Positions 1 to 8,879 of a stretch of DNA of 64,000 nucleotides are shown here, piece after piece (within the stretch, counting starts at the first letter, position 1; every line of letters begins with the position of its first letter). The stretch is from Caldilinea sp. CFX5. GTDB taxonomy: Bacteria; Chloroflexota; Anaerolineae; Caldilineales; Caldilineaceae. The notes under the pieces were generated by a model. That model did no database searches, was not told the origin of the DNA, and saw only the letters and a program-made list of their open reading frames with translations. The translations under genes were made by a program, and so were the position numbers. The stretch is from assembly GCA_021405325.1 (NCBI GenBank), contig QWII01000016.1, forward strand, positions 62,001-126,000. Reading direction: 5' to 3'.

Positions 1-1097
1 GTGTCGATCTTTTCCGAAGCGCCGGCATAGATCTTCTGGATGATGGTGTCGCGGTCGATGGCATGGAGCAACGCCTGACGGACGCGTTTGTCCTGGAGAT
101 AGGGGCGGGTGCTGTTGATCACCGTGCCAACAGTCAGCGTCGCCTTGGGGGTGCGGAAGTTGAGGAAGTCGAGCTGCTTCATGCGCTCATACTCGGTGTC
201 CGGAATCCAACCGATGTCGATCTCCTTCTTCTCAATGGCGGCGGCGACGGTCTGGCGATCCTGATAAGAACGATAAACCAGCTTATCGACCTTGGGCTTG
301 CCAAAGTGATAATCGGGGTTGGGTTCGTAGATAATGTACTGATCCGCCACATATTCAACGACCTTGAAGGGGCCAATCCCGACATGTTTGGCGGTTGTGG
401 CCCATTCGCTCTGCAAAATTTCCTGGGCTTTCTCGCGGTTCAGATAATCCTTGAGGATGTGTTCGGGCGCCATACAGGTGTTGTTAAAGGCGGCCAGCAC
501 TAAGTCTTCGTTGGCCGGATCGATCAGATCAAATTGCACCGTATGGTCATCCACCACCGTCAAACCGGTGATGCGCTCGGCTTCGTTGTCGATCCATTCG
601 CGCGCGCCCACCACATAGGGCGCCAAATAGCGGGTTAAGATATAGCCGCCCAGGTCCAGGCCGGCCATGTGAAAGGTAAAGTCCACATCCTTGGCGGTGA
701 AGGGCTGCCCGTCGTGCCACTTCAACCCCTTGCGCAGATAAAACGTGAGGGTCTTGCCATCCTCAGAAAATTCCCACTTCTCGGCGAGATCGGGATAAAA
801 CTCTTTGGTCGGCTCGCGCAACTGAACAAGCTTCCCTTGCGCCATCAACCGATTATAGATCGTCTCGCCGCCGGCATAGCTGCGCATATGCATAAAATGG
901 CTGAAGCTTGTCTTCTGGCCATAGCCAATGTTGAGGGTGCCGCCGGCCGTTGGTTGGGCGACCCCGCCACTGCCGGTGGCTGGTTGGGCCGCCGGGGCGT
1001 CGGTTGGCGTCGCCGGCACACAGGCGGCCAACACCCCCACGCTTGCCCCCAGGGCCGTCATCTGTAGAAACTCACGACGGTTCAATTGCTTTGCCAT
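1..1097 (-). CDS. ABC transporter substrate-binding protein, family 5 (N-terminal part)
   Basis: Extracytoplasmic binding lipoprotein of a peptide/opine/sugar-type ABC importer (SBP_bac_5, DppA/OppA-like). The reverse-strand frame is open from the ATG at 1097 to the window edge, about 365 codons, so the C-terminus is missing. An AGGAGA ribosome site lies 7 nt before the start. The N-terminus reads MAKQLNRREFLQMTALGAS followed by a lipobox ending LAAC, so export is probably by Tat with lipidation. Family-typical stretches follow: TLTFYLRKGLKWHDGQPF, DVDFTFH and, near the window edge, RVRQALLHAIDRD. The length seen is about two thirds of a usual 550-residue member. The partner permeases would lie outside the window to the left; ligand unknown. 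Confidence 0.9.
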   Translation of the reverse strand, partial: MAKQLNRREFLQMTALGASVGVLAACVPATPTDAPAAQPATGSGGVAQPTAGGTLNIGYGQKTSFSHFMHMRSYAGGETIYNRLMAQGKLVQLREPTKEFYPDLAEKWEFSEDGKTLTFYLRKGLKWHDGQPFTAKDVDFTFHMAGLDLGGYILTRYLAPYVVGAREWIDNEAERITGLTVVDDHTVQFDLIDPANEDLVLAAFNNTCMAPEHILKDYLNREKAQEILQSEWATTAKHVGIGPFKVVEYVADQYIIYEPNPDYHFGKPKVDKLVYRSYQDRQTVAAAIEKKEIDIGWIPDTEYERMKQLDFLNFRTPKATLTVGTVINSTRPYLQDKRVRQALLHAIDRDTIIQKIYAGASEKID

Positions 1098-1322
1098 ACT
1101 TGGTTCTCCTTGCGTTGAAAAGACGATGGTCGGTTTACATGTGGGCATCGGTTCGGCCTTTGATTGCGAACGAACCAATGCCCCGTACAACACATGAAGT
1201 CAGGAAGAAACGTCCAACAGCCAAGCGAAACATTGAAGCGGGTTATCAGATTGTCCTACACATTGCTGTTAGGGTAGTCTATGCAAATTGGCAGAAGCTG
1301 TCAAACGCGAAAAATGCGCGGG

Positions 1323-2468
1323 CTATCGCACGATCTCAATCGGCAACAGAAAAATCCGGTTGCGCTCGCCCGAAGCGGCGGGAGTTGGCTGCCAGCCAAA
1401 GGGCGTGCGATCATAGGCCAGCAGCAGCCGATTGGGCGCGACCTCAATGATTTCCGTGTAGGCGGTAGTCTGCGCCGGCGTGATCTGGTAGCCGGGATTG
1501 GGCGCCCAGCGATTGTGATGGGCGAAAATGTCAATCGCCTGCCACTGCTCGCCGCGCTGATCACTGGAAAGCCAGAGAAAGACGCCCGGTCGCCCGGTAG
1601 AGAGCGCCAAGACGCCATTCTGTAGCCGCTTCAAACTGGGTTCAACGCTACAAGCCGGCAACAGATCAGGGGTAGACCAGGTGCGCCCGCCGTCGGCGCT
1701 ATAGCTGCGGCGCAAGGGGAAGTCCGCCCCGCCGCCCATACGCATGACACACATCAGCTCCCCGTTCGCCAGTTGCACCAGCGAAGGTTCGCCGGGGCCA
1801 TGACCGCGTGGCTCAACCGTCGGGGCCGCCTCCGGTCCGGCCACCGTCGCTAGATAGCGCCAGGTGCGCCCGCCATCTTCCGAGGTCGCGATATAGACGG
1901 AATAGAGAGGATCACTCCCTTTGCCGTGATAGGTTTGTGAGCTGCCATAGAGCGTCGCCAGCAGACGCCCCTCGACCCTGAGCGCATCGCCATCAAAACA
2001 GAGATTGACGCGGTGCAGATTGGGGCGGTAGGGGTTGGGTTGGGGGGCAATGGGCCAGGGCCAATCGACCAGGCGCACCCCTTGGGCTTCAAAGATCACC
2101 CGCCGCCCGGCCTGCTCAAAGCGGATGGCGGCGCCGCAAAAATTGTGTTGATCGCCGGGGGTCACGGCATAGAGATAGGCCGGGATGGCAAAGAGCGCGC
2201 CATCCGGCTCCGGCACATAGATCATGGGTTGATGTTCGGGCAGAATGTCGTAGCGCGGCGTCCAACTCTGGCCGCCATCCGCCGAGACCTGGTAGCCGGA
2301 GAGGTCAAATTGGTTTTCGTTGGTGTCGGCGGCCAGCGAGTAGGTTAACAAAAGTTCACCCGTGGGAAAGTGCGCCAGGGCGGGGAACCAACCGTGGCCC
2401 ACACTTTCCATCACCGGGAGCGGTTCGCCCAGGTGGACGGTAAATTCAGGGAAACGCAACGTTGTCAT
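1323..2468 (-). CDS. Sialidase-like BNR/Asp-box exoglycosidase family protein
   Basis: A 381-residue six-bladed beta-propeller candidate of the sialidase (neuraminidase) superfamily. Three Asp boxes are visible: SADGGQSW near residue 62, SEDGGRTW near 195 and SADGGRTW near 258. This spacing is usual for the family. No signal peptide is seen, so it is probably cytoplasmic or exported by another route. It could act on glycans bearing sialic acid or a related sugar, but many family members are uncharacterised and the exact substrate cannot be read here. A sialate O-acetylesterase-like gene at 13464-14885 offers loose contextual support. The gene is followed by the family-5 binding protein in the same direction. 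Confidence 0.8.
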   Translation of the reverse strand: MTTLRFPEFTVHLGEPLPVMESVGHGWFPALAHFPTGELLLTYSLAADTNENQFDLSGYQVSADGGQSWTPRYDILPEHQPMIYVPEPDGALFAIPAYLYAVTPGDQHNFCGAAIRFEQAGRRVIFEAQGVRLVDWPWPIAPQPNPYRPNLHRVNLCFDGDALRVEGRLLATLYGSSQTYHGKGSDPLYSVYIATSEDGGRTWRYLATVAGPEAAPTVEPRGHGPGEPSLVQLANGELMCVMRMGGGADFPLRRSYSADGGRTWSTPDLLPACSVEPSLKRLQNGVLALSTGRPGVFLWLSSDQRGEQWQAIDIFAHHNRWAPNPGYQITPAQTTAYTEIIEVAPNRLLLAYDRTPFGWQPTPAASGERNRIFLLPIEIVR

Positions 2469-2517
2469 ACTTCACCTCAGTGTCACATGAACCGAGTTCA
2501 CCACAAACAATGAAATT

Positions 2518-2585
2518 AACCACGAAGACGCAAAGGACACGAAGTTTTTCAAGCCTTTCTTTGTGTGCTTCGTGCCTTTGTGGTT
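2518..2585. repeat. Imperfect intergenic inverted repeat
   Basis: The left arm AACCACGAAGACGCAAAGG pairs imperfectly with the right arm ending CTTCGTGCCTTTGTGGTT. It fills most of the gap between the PhyH gene and the sialidase-like gene. The arms are themselves built of short A/C/G-rich near-repeats, like several other palindromes in this window. It could act as an RNA hairpin between the two co-directional genes. Confidence 0.7.
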
Positions 2586-2598
2586 ATTGTCAGTATGG

Positions 2599-3459
2599 TT
2601 ATGGCTGCCACCGGCTGGGGTTAATGCCCGGCGCTTCATGCGCCATGTTGGCGGGGCGGTTTGGCACATTAAAGTCAAAGTTGCTGGTGTTCAGGCTTTT
2701 GAACAAGCGGCGCACATGGGGCGGCAGGGTGGCCACCTTCGCCGGCTCCCAATCCGGCACCTCGACAATCGGCGGCGACCAAGCCGGGCGATAGGCAATG
2801 GCCAGCAAGCGCCGATCCTCCTGGCTGCGGTTGGGATAGTTGGCATGGAAGATCCCCTGATGAATGATGGCCGCCGAGCCGGCGGGGCAACAGATCATCA
2901 CCGCTTCGGGGTGGGTTAAATAGCGCTTGTAGGGGTTGCCGTCGCGGTGCAGCGAAAGGTGCGAGTGGGGCAGCACCAGCAGGGGCGATTTCGCCGGCGT
3001 CAGGTCATCTAGATACCAGAGGACGCGCACCAGCCTGGGCGCGCTCGCTTGCATGCCAAAGATCTTCGAGCCATAGGGTTGCGCGTCGGTGTGAATGGCA
3101 ATGCCCGGATGGCCCGGTCGCGAGAGGGCAAAGACGCACGAGGTCACCACCAACTCATCGCCAAAGAGGGTTTCCAGAAAGCTGGTGATGGTGGGGTGGG
3201 CAATCAGATCAATGCAATGGGGTGAGTTCGACCATTGCACGTTGCTGTGCCCCCGTTGGTTCTCGCTGTAATCGGTGCCGATGGTGGGCAATTGGTCCAA
3301 CTCGGCTTTGATGGCGCGCACCTGCTCACCGTTCAGCAGGGACGGAAAGAGGACAAAGCCTTCGAGTTCCAAATGTCTGATGCGTTGCGCCGTGGTGAAC
3401 GCCGCCCAATCGGTCTTGTCCAGGGCGGCCGGGTAGTCAGACGGTCGCATTTCTGTCAT
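2599..3459 (-). CDS. Phytanoyl-CoA dioxygenase (PhyH) family protein
   Basis: Non-haem Fe(II)/2-oxoglutarate oxygenase of 286 residues, a usual length for PhyH. The 2-His-1-carboxylate facial triad is readable: H123-T-D125 (IAIHTDAQ) and a distal His205 in FHANYPNRS. Arg217 is placed to bind 2-oxoglutarate. The start at 3459 is preceded by AAAGGAGG-type sequence at good spacing. In Chloroflexota and Planctomycetes such genes are frequent beside Gfo/Idh/MocA oxidoreductases in catabolic clusters; the substrate is unknown. A second, clearly different PhyH member lies at 17713-18675. Confidence 0.88.
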   Translation of the reverse strand: MTEMRPSDYPAALDKTDWAAFTTAQRIRHLELEGFVLFPSLLNGEQVRAIKAELDQLPTIGTDYSENQRGHSNVQWSNSPHCIDLIAHPTITSFLETLFGDELVVTSCVFALSRPGHPGIAIHTDAQPYGSKIFGMQASAPRLVRVLWYLDDLTPAKSPLLVLPHSHLSLHRDGNPYKRYLTHPEAVMICCPAGSAAIIHQGIFHANYPNRSQEDRRLLAIAYRPAWSPPIVEVPDWEPAKVATLPPHVRRLFKSLNTSNFDFNVPNRPANMAHEAPGINPSRWQP

Positions 3460-3576
3460 TGAAATCCTCCTTTGTCAACGATGGGAAGTTTAGCCGTATT
3501 CTACCGACCAACCCAGCGATAAGTTCCTTGCCGCCAAATGTTCGTTCATCGGGCGTTATCCGAATAGGCACTGATG

Positions 3577-3754
3577 GGAAAATAACAGGGATTTCACCGA
3601 TTATACAGATAGGAGTTATGCAGTTGGACAAGACCTGTCAGGTTTCGCAAACCTGACAGGTCTCTGGTAGCGCCCGTCAACTGCGTAACTCCTAACAGAG
3701 TAACGAATAGAAAAATCTGTGCAATCGGTGAAATCGCTATTGCATTTTCATCGT
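3577..3754. repeat. Long palindrome interrupted by a MITE-like insert
   Basis: The left part (3577-3609, AATAACAGGGATTTCACCGA) and right part (3705-3754, AATCGGTGAAATCGCTAT then GCATTTTCATCG) match the uninterrupted palindrome at 37705-37790 almost base for base. Here an 85-bp second element (3610-3694) sits between the arms. This is direct evidence of insertion of one repeat family into another. Confidence 0.8.
3610..3694. mobile_element. MITE-like palindromic element, family 1 (copy 1)
   Basis: An 85-bp non-coding element with terminal inverted repeats TAGGAGTTATGCAGTTG and CAACTGCGTAACTCCTA, and an inner palindrome GACCTGTCAGGTTT/AAACCTGACAGGTC. Its reverse complement is nearly identical to 8903-8989. 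TA dinucleotides lie at both ends. It carries no gene, so it would need a transposase in trans. Confidence 0.75.
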
Positions 3755-3786
3755 TTGTGGCGTCCTCAGACATGGTGCCTGCTGGG

Positions 3787-3877
3787 AAAAGAGAACGCGG
3801 ATTGGGCGGATGCAGCGGATCAACCGGATCAGAATCAGCCAAAATCCGCCGCAGCCGTAACATCCGCGTTCTCTTTT
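3787..3877. repeat. Intergenic inverted repeat
   Basis: AAAAGAGAACGCGGAT at the left end pairs exactly with ATCCGCGTTCTCTTTT at the right end, and further G/A-rich sequence between them pairs imperfectly. It lies between the divergent PhyH and M19-like genes and could form a cruciform or hairpin. Confidence 0.65.
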
Positions 3878-3959
3878 CATCGTTATCGGTGAACCCGATT
3901 CATGTAGACTGCGGTGAAAATGCTATTATAGGATATACTATAGTTATATAATACCGGTT

Positions 3960-3989
3960 TTGTCAAATCACTAGAAATTACGATAGAAT
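3960..3989 (+). promoter_or_regulatory. Possible sigma-70-type promoter for the M19-like gene
   Basis: TTGTCA (3960-3965) and TAGAAT (3984-3989) are separated by 18 nt in an AT-rich patch (3915-4000), unlike the GC-rich surroundings. They lie about 90 nt upstream of the ATG at 4076. Another TATAAT lies at 3947-3952 without a convincing -35. Prediction by eye only. Confidence 0.35.
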
Positions 3990-4075
3990 AGGGTCTATAT
4001 CAACCTCGATTGAACGCCGGAAGAGAGCAACACGCTCGTCGCTGCGCGCCGGCGGACACCATAGGCTGCGTGATT

Positions 4076-5170
4076 ATGTCAGAGTTGCTCTCCCTTACCG
4101 AAATTGCTAACTACGTGTGGCCCTTTCACCATATCTACCCCATCTGTGATATGATTGGGTTGAATCTAACCCACCCGCGCTTTGTCATCGAAAATATTGA
4201 TCTGGGGCAGCGTCACGACGCGACCTGCCGCGGTGATTTTGTAAAGTTCCAGGAGTGGGGCTTGCGCCTCGTCTTGTGCAAAGGCGGCCCGGTCTGGTAT
4301 GATCCCAATTACCGCGGTGATTGGTTAGCACAGATCGCCCAACGGACAGGGCGCGAAGACGACGCGCTCTTTCTCGGCTGGGGGGTGCGCCATCCAACCC
4401 AACTGGTGTTGGCGATCCTTGACCGTTTTCTGCTCAATATTGACGCCAATCCTGAGCAGGTGCAGTTGATTCAACGGGCGGCTGATCTCGATAGCGCCCA
4501 AGCTGCCGGCAAGGTGGGGTTGTTGATGGGGCTGAACAGCAGCGTCTGGTTTGGCGACAGCCCCGGTGTGTTGCGCATGTTTGCCCGGTTGGGGTTACGC
4601 CATATCACGCTGGCGATCGCCGGTCGCGAACTGGGCTATGATGGCTACGATGAAACCCGTTCCGGTGGGCGGTTAACAGCGCTGGGGGTGCGACTGATCC
4701 AGGAGATGAACGCGTGCGGTATCCTGGTCGATATTTCGCACCTGAATGACAGCTGCGCGCTGGATGTGATTGCCGTGTCAAGCAAGCCGGTGATCGCTTC
4801 TCATTCTAATCCGCGCCATTTTAGCGGTTCGTTACGTGACATTCCCGATGAAGTGATGCGGGCGTTGGCCGCTGCCGGTGGCGTTTTGGGCATCACTCCG
4901 CCGATCAGTCGGCCCCCTGGCCCGCCACCCACCGGGGCCGGCCCCATGTTGCAAGTCCCCCGCGCTGAGGTTGCGGAGACGGTGCGCCTGCTGCGCTATG
5001 CGGTGGATGTCATGGGGATCGACGGCGTGGGCATCGGCAGCCACTTTAATAGCGCTGCTTTGCCCTGGGTGACCTACGGGTTGCTCGACGCGGGTTTTTC
5101 GGCAGCGGAGACGGCGAAGATCATGGGCGGCAATTATTTACGGCTGGTGCGACAGGTGTTGCCGGCATAG
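4076..5170 (+). CDS. Membrane dipeptidase (peptidase M19)-like protein with altered metal site
   Basis: A 364-residue amidohydrolase-fold protein related to renal dipeptidase. Conserved family stretches are RLTALGVRLIQEMN, GILVDISHLND (His222) and PVIASHSNPR (His243), then IDGVGIGSHFN near the C-terminus. Compared with the M19 metal set, the N-terminal HxD motif is absent (ENIDLGQRH in its place), the bridging Glu is Asn154 (LLMGLNSS), and the late GSDFDG Asp is His. Only the two central His ligands remain, so metal binding or activity is probably changed. A TTG start at 4010 would add 22 residues, but ATG 4076 fits the family better. It sits 37 nt before the ABC permease genes and may process the imported compound. 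Confidence 0.78.
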   Translation: MSELLSLTEIANYVWPFHHIYPICDMIGLNLTHPRFVIENIDLGQRHDATCRGDFVKFQEWGLRLVLCKGGPVWYDPNYRGDWLAQIAQRTGREDDALFLGWGVRHPTQLVLAILDRFLLNIDANPEQVQLIQRAADLDSAQAAGKVGLLMGLNSSVWFGDSPGVLRMFARLGLRHITLAIAGRELGYDGYDETRSGGRLTALGVRLIQEMNACGILVDISHLNDSCALDVIAVSSKPVIASHSNPRHFSGSLRDIPDEVMRALAAAGGVLGITPPISRPPGPPPTGAGPMLQVPRAEVAETVRLLRYAVDVMGIDGVGIGSHFNSAALPWVTYGLLDAGFSAAETAKIMGGNYLRLVRQVLPA

Positions 5171-5206
5171 AAGACAAGAAGACAGAAGACAGGAAAACAA
5201 GAAGCG

Positions 5207-6109
5207 ATGCGGTTAATACGAAAGAATTTGCCCTTTCTGCTCATGGGAGCGCCGGGGTTTTTGTTGTTGTTGGTCTTTAGCTATTTGCCCATGTTCGGGG
5301 TGATCATTGCCTTTAAGAATTACCGGGCAGTGCAGGGGATTTGGGGCAGTGATTGGGTGGGGTTGAAGAATTTTGAATTTCTCTTTGGCACGCCGGCCTG
5401 GCAGCGGATCACCTTTAACACGATCTTTTTGAACGCGCTCTTTATTGTGACGGGGCTGATCGGCGCAATTGGGCTGGCGCTCCTGCTAAACGAAGTGCGC
5501 TTGAAATTTGCCACCCGCATCTACCAGACCGTAATCTTTTTCCCCTTTATTATCTCCTGGGTCATCGTCGGCTATTTCTCCTTTGCGCTGCTCAATTTTG
5601 AGACGGGGCTGGTCAACAAGGTGGTGGTGGCGCTGGGCATTGAACCCTTTGCCTGGTACAACACGCCTGACTATTGGCCGGCCATCCTGACGGTGACCAA
5701 TCTGTGGAAAGGGGTGGGCTACGGCAGCGTCATCTATTTGGCGGCCATGTTGGGCATCAACCCCGAATATTACGAAGCAGCCATGTTGGACGGCGCCAAC
5801 CGCTGGCACCAGATTTGGTATATCACGCTGCCGTTCCTGGTGCCGATTGTGATCATCACCACGCTGCTGGCGATTGGCCGCATCTTTTACGCCGACTTTG
5901 GCATGTTTTTCTATGTCACCCGCGACAGCCCCCTGCTCTACCCAACCACCGACGTGATCGACACTTATGTCTTTCGCGCCCTGCGGGTCAACGCCGACAT
6001 CGGCATGGCCTCGGCGACAGGTTTATATCAGTCGCTGGTCGGCTTTGTCCTGGTGCTGGTCTCCAACTGGATCGTCAAACAGATTGATCCGGAACGGTCG
6101 TTGTTTTAA
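5207..6109 (+). CDS. ABC transporter permease, LplB/UgpA-like
   Basis: A 300-residue inner-membrane permease with about six hydrophobic segments, the first being FLLMGAPGFLLLLVFSYL. The ATPase-contact EAA loop is visible as EAAMLDGANRWHQIWYITLP. LplB-type permeases import oligosaccharide or uronate compounds together with a second permease and a large lipoprotein, and both follow here (6303-7226 and 7334-8830). No ATPase gene is present, as is common where one MsmK-type ATPase serves several importers. Confidence 0.92.
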   Translation: MRLIRKNLPFLLMGAPGFLLLLVFSYLPMFGVIIAFKNYRAVQGIWGSDWVGLKNFEFLFGTPAWQRITFNTIFLNALFIVTGLIGAIGLALLLNEVRLKFATRIYQTVIFFPFIISWVIVGYFSFALLNFETGLVNKVVVALGIEPFAWYNTPDYWPAILTVTNLWKGVGYGSVIYLAAMLGINPEYYEAAMLDGANRWHQIWYITLPFLVPIVIITTLLAIGRIFYADFGMFFYVTRDSPLLYPTTDVIDTYVFRALRVNADIGMASATGLYQSLVGFVLVLVSNWIVKQIDPERSLF

Positions 6110-6161
6110 CTTGTTATGCAGATAACTATCCAGCGAACCTCCACCGCAAACAATCAATACC

Positions 6162-6238
6162 CTTCCGTGTTCCTTCTATCCGTGTTTAGTCCTTTAAAGT
6201 TGCCCAAAGACTAAACACGGATAGAAGGAACACGGAAG
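6162..6238. repeat. Perfect 28-bp inverted repeat between permease genes
   Basis: The left arm (6162-6189, starting CTTCCGTGTTCCTTC) and right arm (6211-6238) are exact reverse complements with a 21-nt loop. It lies between the two permease genes of one transport unit. It may be an mRNA stability or attenuation hairpin that sets subunit ratios, or simply a dispersed repeat. Confidence 0.85.
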
Positions 6239-6302
6239 AATATTCAGGTACAATGGGTGCGTGAAAAGCTAGGAACTCACGCCATTAAGAAATCGGAGTA
6301 GT

Positions 6303-7226
6303 ATGACGGCACGCGCTGCATCTGTTCAAGTTTATAAAAAACCAAACTGGTTCGCCCAGCATTGGGGCCAATTGCTCTTGCATCTGGCGCTGGCAATCCT
6401 GACCTTGCTTTTTCTCATTCCGCTTTGGGTGGTAGTTTCGGCCTCATTTACGGATGAAACCACCCTGACCAAAGTGGGCTATGGGCTGTGGCCGGCGCAG
6501 GTCAGTTTGGCGGCCTATGACTTTATCCTGCAAAACCCGGCGCAGATTGTCAACGCCTATGGCGTGACGACGTTGGTCACACTGATTGGCACGCTAGTTT
6601 CGCTCTTTGTCAACTCATTGACGGCCTATGTGCTGGCGCGCACCGATTTTACCTGGCGGCGCGCTTTTAGTTTTCTGCTCTTTTTCACCATGCTCTTTAA
6701 TGGCGGGCTGGTGCCGTCTTATATCTTGATCACCCAATATCTGAAATTGCGCGATACCTTATGGGTCTTGATCCTGCCGATGTTGTTAGCGCCCTGGTAT
6801 ATCTTCCTGCTGCGCACTTATTTCAGCACGCTGGCCAAAGAGTATATCGAATCGGCCCGGCTCGACGGCGCCAATGAGTGGCAGATCTACGCACGCATTG
6901 TCATGCCCCTATCGACCCCGGCGCTGGCGACAATTGCGCTCTTTACCATTCTCGGCTACTGGAATGATTGGTGGCTGGCGCTGCTCTATATCAACGAGCC
7001 GTCGCTCTACCCATTGCAATATCTGCTCTTTGCCATTCTACGTAACGCCGAGTTTCTGACGACCAACACCAGTTCATCGGCCATGTTGGGATCGGTGCAA
7101 GTCCCGTTGCAGACCGTGCGCATGGCAATGGCCGTGATCGCCATTGTCCCCGTCACCATCGCCTTTGTCATGCTACAACGCTACTTTGTCCGCGGCCTGA
7201 CCATTGGCGGGATTAAGGGAGAATAA
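6303..7226 (+). CDS. ABC transporter permease, LplC/UgpE-like
   Basis: Second permease subunit, 307 residues and multi-spanning. The EAA loop reads YIESARLDGANEWQIYARIV, and the C-terminus LTIGGIKGE is typical of carbohydrate uptake CUT1 permeases. It probably forms a heterodimer with the product of 5207-6109. The spacing of 193 nt from the first permease is large for an operon and is occupied by a 77-nt palindrome. Confidence 0.92.
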   Translation: MTARAASVQVYKKPNWFAQHWGQLLLHLALAILTLLFLIPLWVVVSASFTDETTLTKVGYGLWPAQVSLAAYDFILQNPAQIVNAYGVTTLVTLIGTLVSLFVNSLTAYVLARTDFTWRRAFSFLLFFTMLFNGGLVPSYILITQYLKLRDTLWVLILPMLLAPWYIFLLRTYFSTLAKEYIESARLDGANEWQIYARIVMPLSTPALATIALFTILGYWNDWWLALLYINEPSLYPLQYLLFAILRNAEFLTTNTSSSAMLGSVQVPLQTVRMAMAVIAIVPVTIAFVMLQRYFVRGLTIGGIKGE

Positions 7227-7228
7227 GT

Positions 7229-7295
7229 TATGAGTTACGAATTACGAGTTACGAATTACGAGTTACCGTGACACAATCGTAACTCGTAACTCGTT
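7229..7295. repeat. Short direct repeats forming an inverted repeat
   Basis: Tandem GAGTTACGAATTAC units (7232-7265) face CGTAACTCGTAACTCG (7279-7294), so the transcript can fold into a hairpin. It lies between the permease and the binding-protein gene, where hairpins often protect or attenuate mRNA. Confidence 0.7.
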
Positions 7296-7333
7296 ATATC
7301 TACATATCTACAAATGTTTATAAGGAGAATATT

Positions 7334-8830
7334 ATGCACAAACGATGGAATCTTATGACCCTCCTCGTCGTTTTCAGCTTGTTGCTGACGGCGTGTGTGG
7401 GACCGGGCGCCCCGGCGGCGGGCGGCGGTGAGGCGGCGACGGGGGATTCGTCCACTGTCACCGTAACCTACACCTATCCCAACACCGTCTTCAAGGATGT
7501 GGGGCTGGTGGAAGAGGCGCTGAACACGCTGTTGGTGCCGGCGATCAATACCAAGATCAAACTCAACCCGATTGACTGGGGCGCGTTTGACGAGAAGATG
7601 AAGTTGGCCTTTGCCGCCGGTGAAGAGTGTGACATTGTCTTCACGGCGCCCTGGATCAACAACTATCTGCTGAACATTGCCAACGGCAACTTTATCCCGC
7701 TCGATGATCTGCTGCAAAAGCACGCCCCCGGTCTGTGGGCCAGTATGCCCGAAACGACTTGGGATGCGGCACGCGTTGACGGCAAAATCTACGGTGTGAT
7801 CAACCAACAGATCTTTGTCAAGCCCTTTGGTCTGAGCGTGCGCAAAGACCTGGCTGACAAGTACGGTTTGGATGTCTATGGCTTGAAATCCTATGACGAA
7901 CTGGAACCCTTCCTCAAGGCCATTCTCGAAAACGAATCCGATGTGATCCCGCTGCCGGGCGCCAGCACCTGGAGCTATGAGGGCAACGGCTTTGACCCGA
8001 TCATCACCGAGCAGGTGCCGGTCGTCATTCGCTATGATGACAAAGAACTCACGGTCTTTAACGCGGCGGCCAGCCCGGAATTCCAGGCGTCCGTCGAGCG
8101 TGCCCGGCGCTGGTATGAGGCCGGTTACACCCCCAAAGAGACCATTGCCGGCGATGACAGCCAGGCCATGTGGCGCGCCGGTAAATTTGCGGTTAGCGGG
8201 CTGGTCGGCGTGGTCAAGCCGGGTGGCGAGATCGAGTCGGAACAGCGCTTTGGGCAACCGGTCTATTCCCAATCGATGACCAAGCCCTTCCTCACCACCG
8301 CCGGCACCACGGCGACGACCAACGCCATTTGCGCCACCTCCAAGAACCCGGAAGCGGCCATGAAGGTGCTGGAACTGCTCAATACCAATGTCGAAATTTA
8401 CAACACCCTGGCCAAGGGCATTGAAGGCAAACATTGGGAGTGGGCCGACAAAGGCAACCTGGTGATCAAGCCCGGCCCCAACAACGCCGACTACAACCCC
8501 AACACCGACTGGGAATTTGGCAATCAATTCCTGGCCTATTATATCGACCCCAAGCAGGCTGAGATCAAGGCGTGGGAAGCAACCTATGACCTGAACACCA
8601 CGTCACCGCCCTCCGCCGCGATGGGCTTCAACTTCAACGCCGAACCGGTGAAGACCGAACTTGCCAACGTGGCGGCCGTCGTCGGTGAATTGGCCGGCCC
8701 GCTCACTTCCGGCCAGGTCGATCCGGCCACCGCCCTGCCCGAATATCTGGAACGGCTCAACCAGGCCGGCATTCAGGCGCTGATCGATGAGTGCCAACGT
8801 CAGTTGAATGATTGGGCGGCGAAGAAGTAA
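7334..8830 (+). CDS. ABC transporter substrate-binding lipoprotein (family 1, DUF3502-type)
   Basis: A 498-residue solute-binding protein. The signal peptide ends in the lipobox LLLTAC with lipidated Cys21, followed by a Gly/Ala-rich linker. The body matches the large LipO/YtcQ-like class by recollection, with conserved CDIVFTAPW and a C-terminal half resembling DUF3502 (AMGFNFNAEPVKTELANV, then an amphipathic tail ending QRQLNDWAAKK). This class pairs with LplB/LplC permeases, which directly precede it. GGAG ribosome site at 7323. It probably binds an oligosaccharide or glycoside; the ligand cannot be read. Confidence 0.9.
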   Translation: MHKRWNLMTLLVVFSLLLTACVGPGAPAAGGGEAATGDSSTVTVTYTYPNTVFKDVGLVEEALNTLLVPAINTKIKLNPIDWGAFDEKMKLAFAAGEECDIVFTAPWINNYLLNIANGNFIPLDDLLQKHAPGLWASMPETTWDAARVDGKIYGVINQQIFVKPFGLSVRKDLADKYGLDVYGLKSYDELEPFLKAILENESDVIPLPGASTWSYEGNGFDPIITEQVPVVIRYDDKELTVFNAAASPEFQASVERARRWYEAGYTPKETIAGDDSQAMWRAGKFAVSGLVGVVKPGGEIESEQRFGQPVYSQSMTKPFLTTAGTTATTNAICATSKNPEAAMKVLELLNTNVEIYNTLAKGIEGKHWEWADKGNLVIKPGPNNADYNPNTDWEFGNQFLAYYIDPKQAEIKAWEATYDLNTTSPPSAAMGFNFNAEPVKTELANVAAVVGELAGPLTSGQVDPATALPEYLERLNQAGIQALIDECQRQLNDWAAKK

Positions 8831-8879
8831 TAAGTTTTTAGATAATTGGCCGAACGCTGTAAATCAGTGGAGTAAACTG

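Noticed and set aside
3577..3877. CRISPR array suspicion in the 3.5-3.9 kb repeats
   Set aside because: Repeats are inverted, not regularly spaced direct repeats, and no cas genes are present.
7256..8527. 423-residue minus-strand frame opposite the binding lipoprotein
   Set aside because: Antisense to a clearly recognised solute-binding protein; no family motif and it overlaps a palindrome at its end.
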